Part shown: one piece after another, positions 1 to 6,009 of the stretch | How positions within the stretch are numbered: position 1 is the stretch's first letter | Layout: each line of letters opens with the position of its first letter | Source: Ruminococcus sp. UBA5884 | Lineage (GTDB): Bacteria > Bacillota > Clostridia > Oscillospirales > Ruminococcaceae | Assembly (NCBI GenBank): GCA_002431975.1 | Contig: DJFA01000005.1 | Span: 1-10,765 of the forward strand | Direction: 5' to 3' | DNA length: 10,765 nucleotides | Notes under the pieces: generated by a model | Databases searched by the model: none | Told to the model about the DNA's origin: nothing | Seen by the model: only the letters and a program-made list of their open reading frames with translations | Translations under genes and position numbers: made by a program

Positions 1-308
1 GATATATTGTTATGATAATATTCAAGAGGCTTTGCAACTGATTCTCCGACAGCTTTAAGACCTGCAAAATGTATAACTGCATCTATCTGGTTTTCTTCAA
101 ATATCTTTGAAGTGCCTTCATGGTCAAGAATATCTGTCTGATAAAATTTTACATCTTTTCCGGTAATCTGTTTTATTCTTGAAAGAGCTTCTTTCTTTGA
201 ATTGACAAGATTATCCATAACAACGACATCATAGCCGTTTTCGAGAAGTTCAACGCAGGTATGGCTTCCTATAAAGCCTGTTCCGCCGGTAACAAGTATT
301 TTTCCCAT
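1..308 (-). CDS. galE: UDP-glucose 4-epimerase, N-terminal 102 residues (cut by window edge)
   Basis: Probable GalE, which interconverts UDP-glucose and UDP-galactose in the cytoplasm (Leloir pathway and supply of sugar for surface polysaccharides). The visible N-terminus reads MGKILVTGGTGFIGSHTCVE, with the Rossmann NAD-binding motif GGTGFIGSH at residues 8-16. An acidic-Asn pair (MDNL) follows strand 2, and the epimerase-typical segment HFAGLKAVGESVAKPLEYY lies near residues 81-99. These patterns are characteristic of GalE rather than of other short-chain epimerases. The ATG at 306-308 is preceded by a strong GGAGGAG Shine-Dalgarno sequence. The gene continues past position 1, so the catalytic YxxxK is out of view. 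A consensus promoter just upstream suggests it is transcribed separately from the restriction genes. Confidence 0.93.
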   Translation of the reverse strand, partial: MGKILVTGGTGFIGSHTCVELLENGYDVVVMDNLVNSKKEALSRIKQITGKDVKFYQTDILDHEGTSKIFEENQIDAVIHFAGLKAVGESVAKPLEYYHNNI

Positions 309-347
309 TTTAAATTATCTCCTCCGATTAAGATTTTATATGATTTC

Positions 348-376
348 ATTATAACTGACAGAATATTAAATGTCAA
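348..376 (-). promoter_or_regulatory. SigA promoter of galE
   Basis: Read on the minus strand, a perfect -35 box TTGACA (371-376) is separated by 17 bp from a perfect -10 box TATAAT (348-353). The start point should fall near 341, giving a leader of about 30 nt before the galE ATG. This is the best consensus promoter in the window and argues for strong constitutive expression of galE. The rest of the gap 377-503 is AT-rich; I see only a weak inverted repeat there. Confidence 0.8.
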
Positions 377-503
377 ATTATAAAGTTTATAAAAGAATGC
401 CTGTTGTTTTATGCATAATGCTGTAAAGCGGTTTTTTATTAAGATTTACAGAATTATTTATATTAAATAAATACTATTATTTATTTTTTGAAAATTATTT
501 TTA

Positions 504-1358
504 TCATATTTGTGATAAAATGCCTTTTTCTAAATCATCTATAGAATAAATATGTTCCATAACATCGAATGTTTCTTCGAGATTGTGCCTTGCGGATTTC
601 CAGCCATTTCCGTCAGTAAACCATATGAAAGTAAATCCGTCAATAGCATCAGTTTCTTGTGATATTTGTTTATAGCTTCTTGCTGTTTCATTCAGTTTAG
701 ATCCGCCGCTTGCATAAAAGTTAGCTTCGACTCCATAAATCATATTATCTGTTTTAATAACAAAATCAAATCTTTTCTCCGATTTTCCTTTATTAGAAAC
801 AGCTGATAAATCAATACCCCATTTTTCAGTAATCTGATGGATATACATTTCCTTGAAGTATGTTTTATTTTTTATAAAACCAGCTTTGATTATATAGCTT
901 TCAACAAGGTCTTCCATGAGATGTCCGCCACGATTTTTTCTTCCATTTGAGTCCAGACCCGTTTCAATGCCTGTTGCATAGTCTAAAAGATTGCTTACAA
1001 GATGATTTTGAAGCAAATCAAAAAGACCCGTTTTACGCATGAATATTTTATATTGTTCTGCTGAATAATTGAGTTTTGTAAAATTATATGTAAATTCACC
1101 TGTATTATCTGCTGCATAAATCTCATTTGCTCTTACAGCCAGCAAAAGAGGTATGCATTTTAAAGTTTCCGGATATTTTGTTATTATATTTTCAAATTCT
1201 GACTCAATATTTTCAGAGCCTATTAAACTATTGAGAATATTAAGTTCTATTTTTAAACTGTCTACATTCTTATAGATTTTTTCAAAATCAGTATAATAAT
1301 CATATGTAGCTATACTGCTGCGAAAATTCTCAAGCCATTTATCAAAATTCCTTTTCAT
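504..1358 (-). CDS. dpnB: DpnII/MboI-type restriction endonuclease (GATC)
   Basis: A 284-residue type II endonuclease that resembles DpnII over its whole length (DpnII is about 288 residues, from memory). Shared blocks include the N-terminal RNFDKWL, YYTDF and IYKNV; LLQNHLVSNLLDY near 115-127; DSNGRKNR at 136-143; and the C-terminal RFDFV, EANFY and GSKLNETARSYK. D198 (in RFDFV) and E211 (in VEANFY) are the likely metal-binding residues of a PD-(D/E)XK-like fold. The family cuts unmethylated GATC. An in-frame TTG lies six codons upstream, but the ATG at 1358 has a good ribosome site, so I use that. The methyltransferase stop lies 14 bp upstream, so the two genes form an operon with the protective enzyme translated first. 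The S. pneumoniae system has a second methylase, DpnA; none is seen here. Confidence 0.93.
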   Translation of the reverse strand: MKRNFDKWLENFRSSIATYDYYTDFEKIYKNVDSLKIELNILNSLIGSENIESEFENIITKYPETLKCIPLLLAVRANEIYAADNTGEFTYNFTKLNYSAEQYKIFMRKTGLFDLLQNHLVSNLLDYATGIETGLDSNGRKNRGGHLMEDLVESYIIKAGFIKNKTYFKEMYIHQITEKWGIDLSAVSNKGKSEKRFDFVIKTDNMIYGVEANFYASGGSKLNETARSYKQISQETDAIDGFTFIWFTDGNGWKSARHNLEETFDVMEHIYSIDDLEKGILSQI

Positions 1359-1365
1359 CTGATAT

Positions 1366-1370
1366 CTCCT
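1366..1370 (-). promoter_or_regulatory. Ribosome binding site fixing the endonuclease start
   Basis: On the minus strand AGGAG lies 7 nt before the ATG at 1358. This supports the 284-residue start over the TTG at 1376. That TTG would overlap the end of the methyltransferase and would place the AGGAG inside the coding region. Confidence 0.75.
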
Positions 1371-1372
1371 GT

Positions 1373-2251
1373 TCAATAATTGCAGATAAGCAATTCACTG
1401 ATATTTCCTCTGCTGCTGCCTTTGCTGTTAATCATTCTTGCTGCTTTAATTCTGTTGATAGTGAATCTGCTGTATATATTATCAAAAAAATCATCATCTT
1501 CATTTATATTTTTAGGGTCTGAATTGCTTGCAACAATTTTTGCACCTTTATCTGATATTATCTCAGTAAATTTTCCGAGTTCTATCTGTTGTTCATCATT
1601 AAATTCAGTTTTAGCATAGGAATTGAATGATGATGTTTCATTCAATGGTCTGTAAGGCGGATCTATATACACAAAAGTATTTTCATCTATGAAATCCATA
1701 CATTGACTATAGTCGCCGCATCTTATTTCAACATTCTGAAGCATTTTACTTATGAGATGAAGATTTTCAGAATTACATATCATCGGCTTTTTATATGCTC
1801 CCACAGGAACATTATAAAGTCCTTTGCTGTTTACACGATACAATCCGTTAAAACAGGTTTTGTTCAGAAAAATAAACAATACTGCTTTTTCTTCTGTCTG
1901 TAAATTCTGTTTTATAAGTTCGTTGAATCTTTTACGCATAGACGTATAATATTCTTTACGCTGTTCATTATTCATATTCCAGAAAATATTCTGTATTTCA
2001 GAAAGATTGTTTATTATAGTTTCAACATTATCTCTGACTTGAATATATGTATTTATGAGTTCGGGGTTAATATCATTTATCATAACTTTCTTTGGGTGAA
2101 AATTTGATATGATATCAAGAAAAACTGCACCTCCGCCAACAAATGGTTCGCAGTATTTTTCTATTTTGTCAGGATATTTTTTACGGATAATGTCCAGCAG
2201 CTGACTTTTTCCGCCCGCCCATTTGATAAATGGCTTTACTGTTTTATACAT
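1373..2251 (-). CDS. dpnM: DNA adenine N6-methyltransferase, Dam/DpnM type (GATC)
   Basis: A 292-residue D12-class (alpha-group) adenine methyltransferase that methylates the adenine of GATC and so protects host DNA from the neighbouring endonuclease. Motif X is KPFIKWAGGKSQLL (6-19), motif I PFVGGGAVF (36-44), with INDINPELI at 58-66. The specificity region carries CFNGLYRVNSKG (133-144), also found in DpnM and Dam. The catalytic motif IV is DPPY (197-200), and the C-terminus has GSSRGNISELL. The length fits the family. I chose the ATG at 2251, which has AAGGAG six bases upstream, over a TTG eight codons earlier. I see no convincing promoter in the 117 bp to rsmI, so it may be read through from the genes upstream. 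One of only two GATC sites I can find in the window falls on its DPPY codons. Confidence 0.95.
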   Translation of the reverse strand: MYKTVKPFIKWAGGKSQLLDIIRKKYPDKIEKYCEPFVGGGAVFLDIISNFHPKKVMINDINPELINTYIQVRDNVETIINNLSEIQNIFWNMNNEQRKEYYTSMRKRFNELIKQNLQTEEKAVLFIFLNKTCFNGLYRVNSKGLYNVPVGAYKKPMICNSENLHLISKMLQNVEIRCGDYSQCMDFIDENTFVYIDPPYRPLNETSSFNSYAKTEFNDEQQIELGKFTEIISDKGAKIVASNSDPKNINEDDDFFDNIYSRFTINRIKAARMINSKGSSRGNISELLICNY

Positions 2252-2257
2252 ATCATG

Positions 2258-2263
2258 CTCCTT
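2258..2263 (-). promoter_or_regulatory. Ribosome binding site fixing the methyltransferase start
   Basis: AAGGAG on the minus strand, 6 nt before the ATG at 2251. It decides against the upstream TTG at 2275, which has no comparable site. Confidence 0.75.
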
Positions 2264-2282
2264 GATTAACACCAATTTATTT

Positions 2283-2370
2283 GTAGGGGCTTCCTTAAGT
2301 TCGCCCCTACAGAATAAAAGGAAAATTTTTTTGTTTTAAATCGTAAAATTTCGTTGTCGGATTTGTGTTC
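2283..2370. repeat. Dispersed intergenic palindromic repeat, copy 1
   Basis: An 8-bp perfect inverted repeat GTAGGGGC (2283-2290) / GCCCCTAC (2303-2310) has a central CTTAAG palindrome. A 70-bp tail follows (2301-2370). The tail recurs at 9037-9105 with about 85-90% identity and a one-base indel, starting at TCGCCCCTACAGAATA in both places. It contains no reading frame and no transposase. Copy 1 ends within a base or two of the rsmI stop codon and separates rsmI from the restriction-modification operon. The hairpin has no T-run on either side, so it is not an ordinary terminator. Confidence 0.72.
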
Positions 2371-3199
2371 AGTTAAGACGAGAATAGAGTTCACTTTTTC
2401 TGAAACCTGTTTCCTTAGCAACAGCCTTGCAGGCTTCGGAGGGTTTTTCGCCGTTTTCGATAAGTTTTCTTGTCATTTCAAGAGCTGTTTCAATGCTGAT
2501 ATTTTCTGAATCAGATTTTTTTGCACCTTCAATTATAAGAACATATTCGCCCTTTGGATTTTTTAAGCTGTAATATTCAACTGCTTCAGAGATAGTCATT
2601 CTTAAAACTTCCTCATAAATTTTTGTAAGCTCACGGCAGAGAGAAATTTTTCTGTCGCCGAAATATTCGAGCATATCTTTAAGAGTATTCAGAAGTTTAT
2701 GCGGAGCTTCATAGAATATCATTGTTTCAGTCTTTGATTTTGCATGACTGAGATGTTCAATTCTCTGTTTTTTAGTGACAGAGAGAAAGCCTTCAAATGA
2801 AAATCTTGATGTATCAAGACCGGATATTGCAAGAGCCGATACCGCAGCACTTGCTCCGGGGACTACCTTTACCGGAATATCATGCTCATAGCACATCCGT
2901 ATAAGAGGCTCACCGGGGTCTGATATGCAAGGCATTCCGGCATCTGTGACGATTGCACAGTTTTTGCCGTCAAGAATTTTTCCTATTATATTTTCAGTGC
3001 ATGAACCGGTGCTGTGTTCATGGTATGAAACAAGAGTCTTTTTTATTTCGTAATGTGTCAGAAGCTTTAAAGTAACTCTTGTATCTTCGGCAGCTATAAA
3101 ATCAACGCTTTCAAGAGTTTTCAACGCACGGAGCGTAATATCCTCAAGGTTTCCGATAGGAGTTCCCACAACGTATAATGTACCTGACATAAAATTCAC
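2369..3199 (-). CDS. rsmI: 16S rRNA (cytidine1402-2'-O)-methyltransferase RsmI
   Basis: RsmI uses SAM to methylate the 2'-O of C1402 in the ribosomal decoding centre. The 276-residue protein has the tetrapyrrole-methylase fold signatures of this family: VVGTPIGNLEDIT (10-22), AAEDTR (36-41), SYHEH (58-62), TDAGMPCISDPG (85-96), PGASAAVSALAISGL (114-128), YEAPHKLL (163-170), RELTKIYEE (189-197) and GEYVLIIEG (217-225). A C-terminal helical part resembling the usual RsmI tail follows. The start is ambiguous. The GTG at 3199 has GAAAGGA close upstream, while the ATG at 3190 begins where homologues normally begin (MSGTLYVVGTPIGN). It lies 9 bp after trmN6, a pairing also known from Bacillus yabB-yazA-rsmI, here without yazA. 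Confidence 0.95.
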   Translation of the reverse strand: MNFMSGTLYVVGTPIGNLEDITLRALKTLESVDFIAAEDTRVTLKLLTHYEIKKTLVSYHEHSTGSCTENIIGKILDGKNCAIVTDAGMPCISDPGEPLIRMCYEHDIPVKVVPGASAAVSALAISGLDTSRFSFEGFLSVTKKQRIEHLSHAKSKTETMIFYEAPHKLLNTLKDMLEYFGDRKISLCRELTKIYEEVLRMTISEAVEYYSLKNPKGEYVLIIEGAKKSDSENISIETALEMTRKLIENGEKPSEACKAVAKETGFRKSELYSRLN

Positions 3200-3208
3200 A
3201 AAATCCTT

Positions 3209-3937
3209 TCAGGACTGGCTGTCCAGTCGGTAAATTCTTTTCATCTCATCTGAATAGCCGTTTCCCTGATGAGTATAAAGTGCAGGGAGAATTTTAAGAA
3301 ACGGCTTTGAACCTTTTTTACCCTCTATCAGAAAAAGCCATGGAGCGTGTTCAGGTGATTTGCTGATGAATTTTATTCTTTTTGGTTCAATATTATTGTT
3401 TTTCATGGCAGTTATAACGTCAGCGAGTCTTTCAGGTCTGTTGCAAAGGCAGAGTCTTCCGCCGAATTTAAGAAGTTTTGAGGCGGCACGGCATACATCA
3501 TCTATATTGCACATAATCTCATGCCTTGCAATTCTCTGTGACGGTATAAGACTCTCAATTCCGGCAGATTCAGCCTTATACGGCGGATTGCAGGTAACAA
3601 GACTAAGTTTTCCAAGAGGTGCATTATCCCAGAGAACTTTCAAATCCGCACATACTGGTTTTATAAAATCTGTACCGGAGCTTTTTTCAAGACCGGCATT
3701 AAGCTGTTCAATAGCATTTTCCTGTATATCAACGGCATATATTTCACGGGGGTGCATTTCACTTCTTGCCATTATAAGAGGGATTATTCCGCAGCCCGTA
3801 CCGAGGTCGCATACAGTATCATTTTTTTTATATTCTGAAAAATCTGCAAGCAGAAATGCGTCTGTGCCGAAACGGTGATTTTCACCTGCACATACAAATA
3901 TATTTTCAGAAAGCTTTTCAAATTTACAGTTTTCCAT
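3209..3937 (-). CDS. trmN6: tRNA1(Val) adenine37-N6-methyltransferase family protein (TrmN6/YabB)
   Basis: A 242-residue class I SAM-dependent methyltransferase with the order of motifs expected for the TrmN6/YfiC/YabB group. The N-terminus ends in HRFGTDAFLLADF (21-33). The SAM-binding motif is CDLGTGCGIIPL (43-54) with the acidic AVD at 68-70. The catalytic NPPY (117-120) is typical of enzymes that methylate exocyclic amino groups. The segment LIPSQRIARHE (130-140) matches the (S)xxxARHE block of the family. The likely substrate is A37 of a tRNA, but the exact tRNA is inferred from E. coli. The ATG at 3937 sits 7 bp after the LRR-dockerin stop and 9 bp before rsmI, implying translational coupling across three genes. 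The ribosome site is weak, which would fit coupling. Confidence 0.85.
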   Translation of the reverse strand: MENCKFEKLSENIFVCAGENHRFGTDAFLLADFSEYKKNDTVCDLGTGCGIIPLIMARSEMHPREIYAVDIQENAIEQLNAGLEKSSGTDFIKPVCADLKVLWDNAPLGKLSLVTCNPPYKAESAGIESLIPSQRIARHEIMCNIDDVCRAASKLLKFGGRLCLCNRPERLADVITAMKNNNIEPKRIKFISKSPEHAPWLFLIEGKKGSKPFLKILPALYTHQGNGYSDEMKRIYRLDSQS

Positions 3938-3944
3938 ATTAAAA

Positions 3945-5411
3945 TCAGTCCGTATCTGTCAGCAGAGCGATATATTTGAATGCACTCAAATCAAAGACAT
4001 CAAAAGAACCATCTCCATTTATGTCGCCTACAGCTTCATGAACAGAACCAGCTGTTTTAACTCCCATAAGGTACTGTTTCATGACAGTTATATCTCTTGC
4101 ATCAAGAACCTGATTGAAATCAAGGTCACCAAGATGTAAATTGTCAGCTGATACGGAAGTAAAACCGTTTTCCTTTGCAAAATCTGCGGCAGCTGAATTT
4201 TCTGATTCAGTGATGATTATGATATCCTTGTCTGATTTGACATAGTTTCCTGTTTCGTCCTTTACATATCCGAAAGCAGTGCTGTCAATGCTTGTAACGC
4301 TGTCAGGGATATAGATATAATCAAGTTCCGGGCAGTCAGCAAATGAATTTCTTCCGATTGAGGTTATCTGGTCTGTAAGCTCAACATATTCAAGAGATGA
4401 ACAGCCTGAAAACATTGAGTCACGCACTTCATCGACTCCTGTCGGGAATATGAACTGTTCAAGTGATGTACAGCCCATGAAGCTTACCTGAAATGTCCAG
4501 TATGTTCTCTGGTCAGCAAATTCAACTGTTTTGAGTTTCGGGCAGTCTGAAAATCCGTTGTATACAGATGTAAGAGTACTCGGAAGATATATGTATTCAA
4601 GTGATTCGCAGTTTATAACGCCTGAAATCTGTTTTACTCCCTCCGGAATTATGAGTTCTTTAAGAGATGAACAGCCGCTGAAATTACAGTCAAGCTGAGT
4701 CATTTTCGGATAGAGTTTTACTTCTTTAAGCTTTTCGCAGTCTGTAAAAGCACCGCCGGATATCTGTGATATTCCGTCAAGGTTTATGCTTTCAAGCTGT
4801 TTGCAGTTCTTGAATGCTTCTATGCCTATAGTTGCGGCTGATGACGGGAGATTGACGCTTTTAAGAGGTGTATTGAGAAAACAGCCTGAACCTATATGTA
4901 TTACTCCTTCAGGAATTTCAACGGATTCAATCGCTGTATCAGCAAAGGTATATTCCATTATATTATTGAGTGACTTTGAAATTTTAACAGATGTTATGCC
5001 GGTACAGCCCATAAGGAGCTTGTTGCCTATCTGTGTCAGACTGTCAGGCATTTCAAATGATGTGAGAGAGGTGCAGTTCTGGAATGCGGCATCATCAATA
5101 TATGTAAGTGTATCGGGGAGTGAAACTGATTTTATTTTTTCATTGTCGGCAAATGCATATCTTTTTATTGATGTGACATTCACACCATCGATTGAGGCAG
5201 GAATGACAAGTTCATCCGTATCATCAGTGCAGCCTGTTATTTCAATTCCGTCATCTGAAACCGTATATGTAAGATTCTGATATGTTTTGTCAGTATCCGC
5301 TGCGTGTATGGAGATAACATTTTCAGCATTGAAAATTGTATTAAAAATACTGCATGATGAAATACTGAGTGAGAGTGCAAGAAAGGCACTTATAATTTTT
5401 TTTGTCTTCAT
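3945..5411 (-). CDS. Secreted leucine-rich-repeat protein with C-terminal dockerin
   Basis: A 488-residue exported protein. Residues 1-38 form a signal peptide (MKTKK, a hydrophobic stretch, cleavage probably near the HAA at 36-38). Residues about 65-385 hold a dozen or more BspA/LRR_5-type repeats, each around 21-24 residues, of the form 'L-x-x-V-x-I-P-x-x-V-x-x-I-x-x-x-A-F-x-x-C'; examples are ESVEIPEGVIHIGSGCF and DYIYIPDSVTSIDSTAF. Residues 427-486 form a type I-like dockerin with two calcium loops: DLDFNQVLDARD, where the usual Gly at loop position 6 is Gln, and the canonical DINGDGSFDVFD. The dockerin should attach it to a cohesin scaffold on the cell surface. No enzyme domain is seen, so the LRR part probably binds protein or glycan; its ligand is unknown. 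The ATG has AAGGAG 11 bp upstream. It is divergent from the GH9 gene and heads the trmN6-rsmI run. Confidence 0.9.
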   Translation of the reverse strand: MKTKKIISAFLALSLSISSCSIFNTIFNAENVISIHAADTDKTYQNLTYTVSDDGIEITGCTDDTDELVIPASIDGVNVTSIKRYAFADNEKIKSVSLPDTLTYIDDAAFQNCTSLTSFEMPDSLTQIGNKLLMGCTGITSVKISKSLNNIMEYTFADTAIESVEIPEGVIHIGSGCFLNTPLKSVNLPSSAATIGIEAFKNCKQLESINLDGISQISGGAFTDCEKLKEVKLYPKMTQLDCNFSGCSSLKELIIPEGVKQISGVINCESLEYIYLPSTLTSVYNGFSDCPKLKTVEFADQRTYWTFQVSFMGCTSLEQFIFPTGVDEVRDSMFSGCSSLEYVELTDQITSIGRNSFADCPELDYIYIPDSVTSIDSTAFGYVKDETGNYVKSDKDIIIITESENSAAADFAKENGFTSVSADNLHLGDLDFNQVLDARDITVMKQYLMGVKTAGSVHEAVGDINGDGSFDVFDLSAFKYIALLTDTD

Positions 5412-5466
5412 TTATAAAAAAACTCCTTTTTTCAAGTAATATGCAGCTTTGAAACGCTGTATATCC

Positions 5467-5495
5467 ATTATACCATAAATGATGGATTATTTCAA
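5467..5495 (-). promoter_or_regulatory. SigA promoter of the LRR-dockerin gene
   Basis: On the minus strand TTGAAA (5490-5495) and TATAAT (5467-5472) are separated by 17 bp. The start point would be near 5460, leaving a leader of about 50 nt before the ATG at 5411. This promoter probably also serves trmN6 and rsmI downstream. Confidence 0.72.
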
Positions 5496-5622
5496 GGAAA
5501 AAAGAAAAAAACAACAAAAAATCATAGTCGTTTTATGCTTTTTGGACATGATTGTTCATAAACTGAAAAAAAGCTGATTATGCTGAATTTATGGGGATTT
5601 CAGAGGTTGAAAAAGCAGATTT

Positions 5623-5651
5623 TTGACAGACAGTAAATGTAATATTATGCA
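5623..5651 (+). promoter_or_regulatory. Possible distal promoter of the GH9 gene
   Basis: A perfect -35 box TTGACA (5623-5628) is followed after 17 bp by TATGCA (5646-5651), a -10 that matches only in part. If used, transcription would begin near 5658, immediately before the operator-like site at 5663, an arrangement that suits repression. The -10 is weak, so this is a candidate only. Confidence 0.35.
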
Positions 5652-5662
5652 ATAAAATGTTA

Positions 5663-5676
5663 TGTAATCGGTTGCA
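5663..5676 (+). promoter_or_regulatory. LacI/CcpA-type operator (cre-like) site 1
   Basis: TGTAATCGGTTGCA fits the Gram-positive cre consensus TGTAANCGNTTNCA at every fixed position. It could bind CcpA or a pathway-specific LacI-family repressor that senses cello-oligosaccharides. It lies about 90 bp upstream of the -35 box of the main GH9 promoter and about 170 bp upstream of the LRR promoter. Confidence 0.55.
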
Positions 5677-5703
5677 AAAACAGTCTTTTTATATACCCCT
5701 CTG

Positions 5704-5716
5704 TGGTAACGTTTTC
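5704..5716 (+). promoter_or_regulatory. LacI/CcpA-type operator-like site 2
   Basis: TGGTAACGTTTTC matches the core TGNNARCGNWWWC of the cre consensus but lacks the final conserved A. Its CG centre (5710-5711) is 41 bp from the CG centre of site 1 (5669-5670), close to four helical turns, so two dimers could bind on the same face of the helix. Confidence 0.45.
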
Positions 5717-5762
5717 TTTAATAACAAACTATTAACATTTATTAAACTTTTATATAAATCCA

Positions 5763-5790
5763 TTGAAATTTGATTTGAATATTGTATAAT
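5763..5790 (+). promoter_or_regulatory. Main candidate SigA promoter of the GH9 gene
   Basis: TTGAAA (5763-5768), a 16-bp spacer and TATAAT (5785-5790). Transcription would start near 5797, giving a leader of about 210 nt before the ATG at 6010. That is long enough to hold RNA-level control or a second internal promoter. Confidence 0.65.
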
Positions 5791-5834
5791 AATAATGCAA
5801 ATTTTTTTAATATAATCGAAGGGTTTTTCTACAG

Positions 5835-5888
5835 ACAGGGGATAAATCATCAGAAAACAGTAATGAAAATAAAAATCATTATCCCTGT
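5835..5888 (+). repeat. Inverted repeat in the GH9 leader
   Basis: ACAGGGGATAA (5835-5845) can pair with TTATCCCTGT (5879-5888), giving about ten pairs with one bulged G and a loop of about 33 nt. It lies between two candidate promoters. It could be an operator or an RNA hairpin. I recognise no known riboswitch in it, and there is no T-run after it. Confidence 0.45.
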
Positions 5889-5908
5889 TTGACGGACACA
5901 ATTTACAG

Positions 5909-5937
5909 TTGATTTTCAGGTGTGAAAAATGTATAAT
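5909..5937 (+). promoter_or_regulatory. Possible proximal promoter of the GH9 gene
   Basis: TTGATT (5909-5914), a 17-bp spacer and TATAAT (5932-5937). It would give a leader of about 65 nt. Together with the promoter at 5763 it suggests tandem control of the cellulase. AT-rich DNA makes chance matches common, so confidence is moderate. Confidence 0.45.
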
Positions 5938-5994
5938 TCAGCATACGGATTATCGGCTGCGGATTCAATTAATTTTTATAGGTAAGGTTTATTG

Positions 5995-6000
5995 AAAGGA
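5995..6000 (+). promoter_or_regulatory. Ribosome binding site fixing the GH9 start
   Basis: GAAAGGA ends at 6000, 9 nt before the ATG at 6010. It supports that ATG over the in-frame TTG at 5992, which would precede this site. Confidence 0.7.
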
Positions 6001-6009
6001 CGTTTTGAG

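Noticed and set aside
421..470. CTGTAAA/TTTACAG and TTATTTA/TAAATAA inverted repeats as a terminator for the restriction operon
   Set aside because: The first has a 17-nt loop and the second is AT-only; neither has a T-run on the minus strand. Termination here is possible but not supported.
2283..2310. GTAGGGGC/GCCCCTAC hairpin as the rsmI terminator
   Set aside because: No T-run follows on the minus strand, and the same sequence family recurs elsewhere as a repeat.
3360..3878. 172-codon plus-strand open frame
   Set aside because: It lies antisense to trmN6, whose motifs are clear on the other strand.
5349..5360. Lipoprotein signal (ISSC) in the LRR protein
   Set aside because: The residues before the Cys do not fit a good lipobox, and a later HAA site suits ordinary signal peptidase cleavage. 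The dockerin already supplies attachment.
5689..5901. 70-codon minus-strand open frame in the divergent intergenic region
   Set aside because: It overlaps an operator-like site and the main GH9 promoter, has biased low-complexity composition and no recognisable domain. It fits chance in AT-rich DNA.
5797..6009. Known riboswitch (for example cyclic-di-GMP) in the GH9 leader
   Set aside because: The conserved core of no riboswitch class I know could be seen; only a simple inverted repeat is present.
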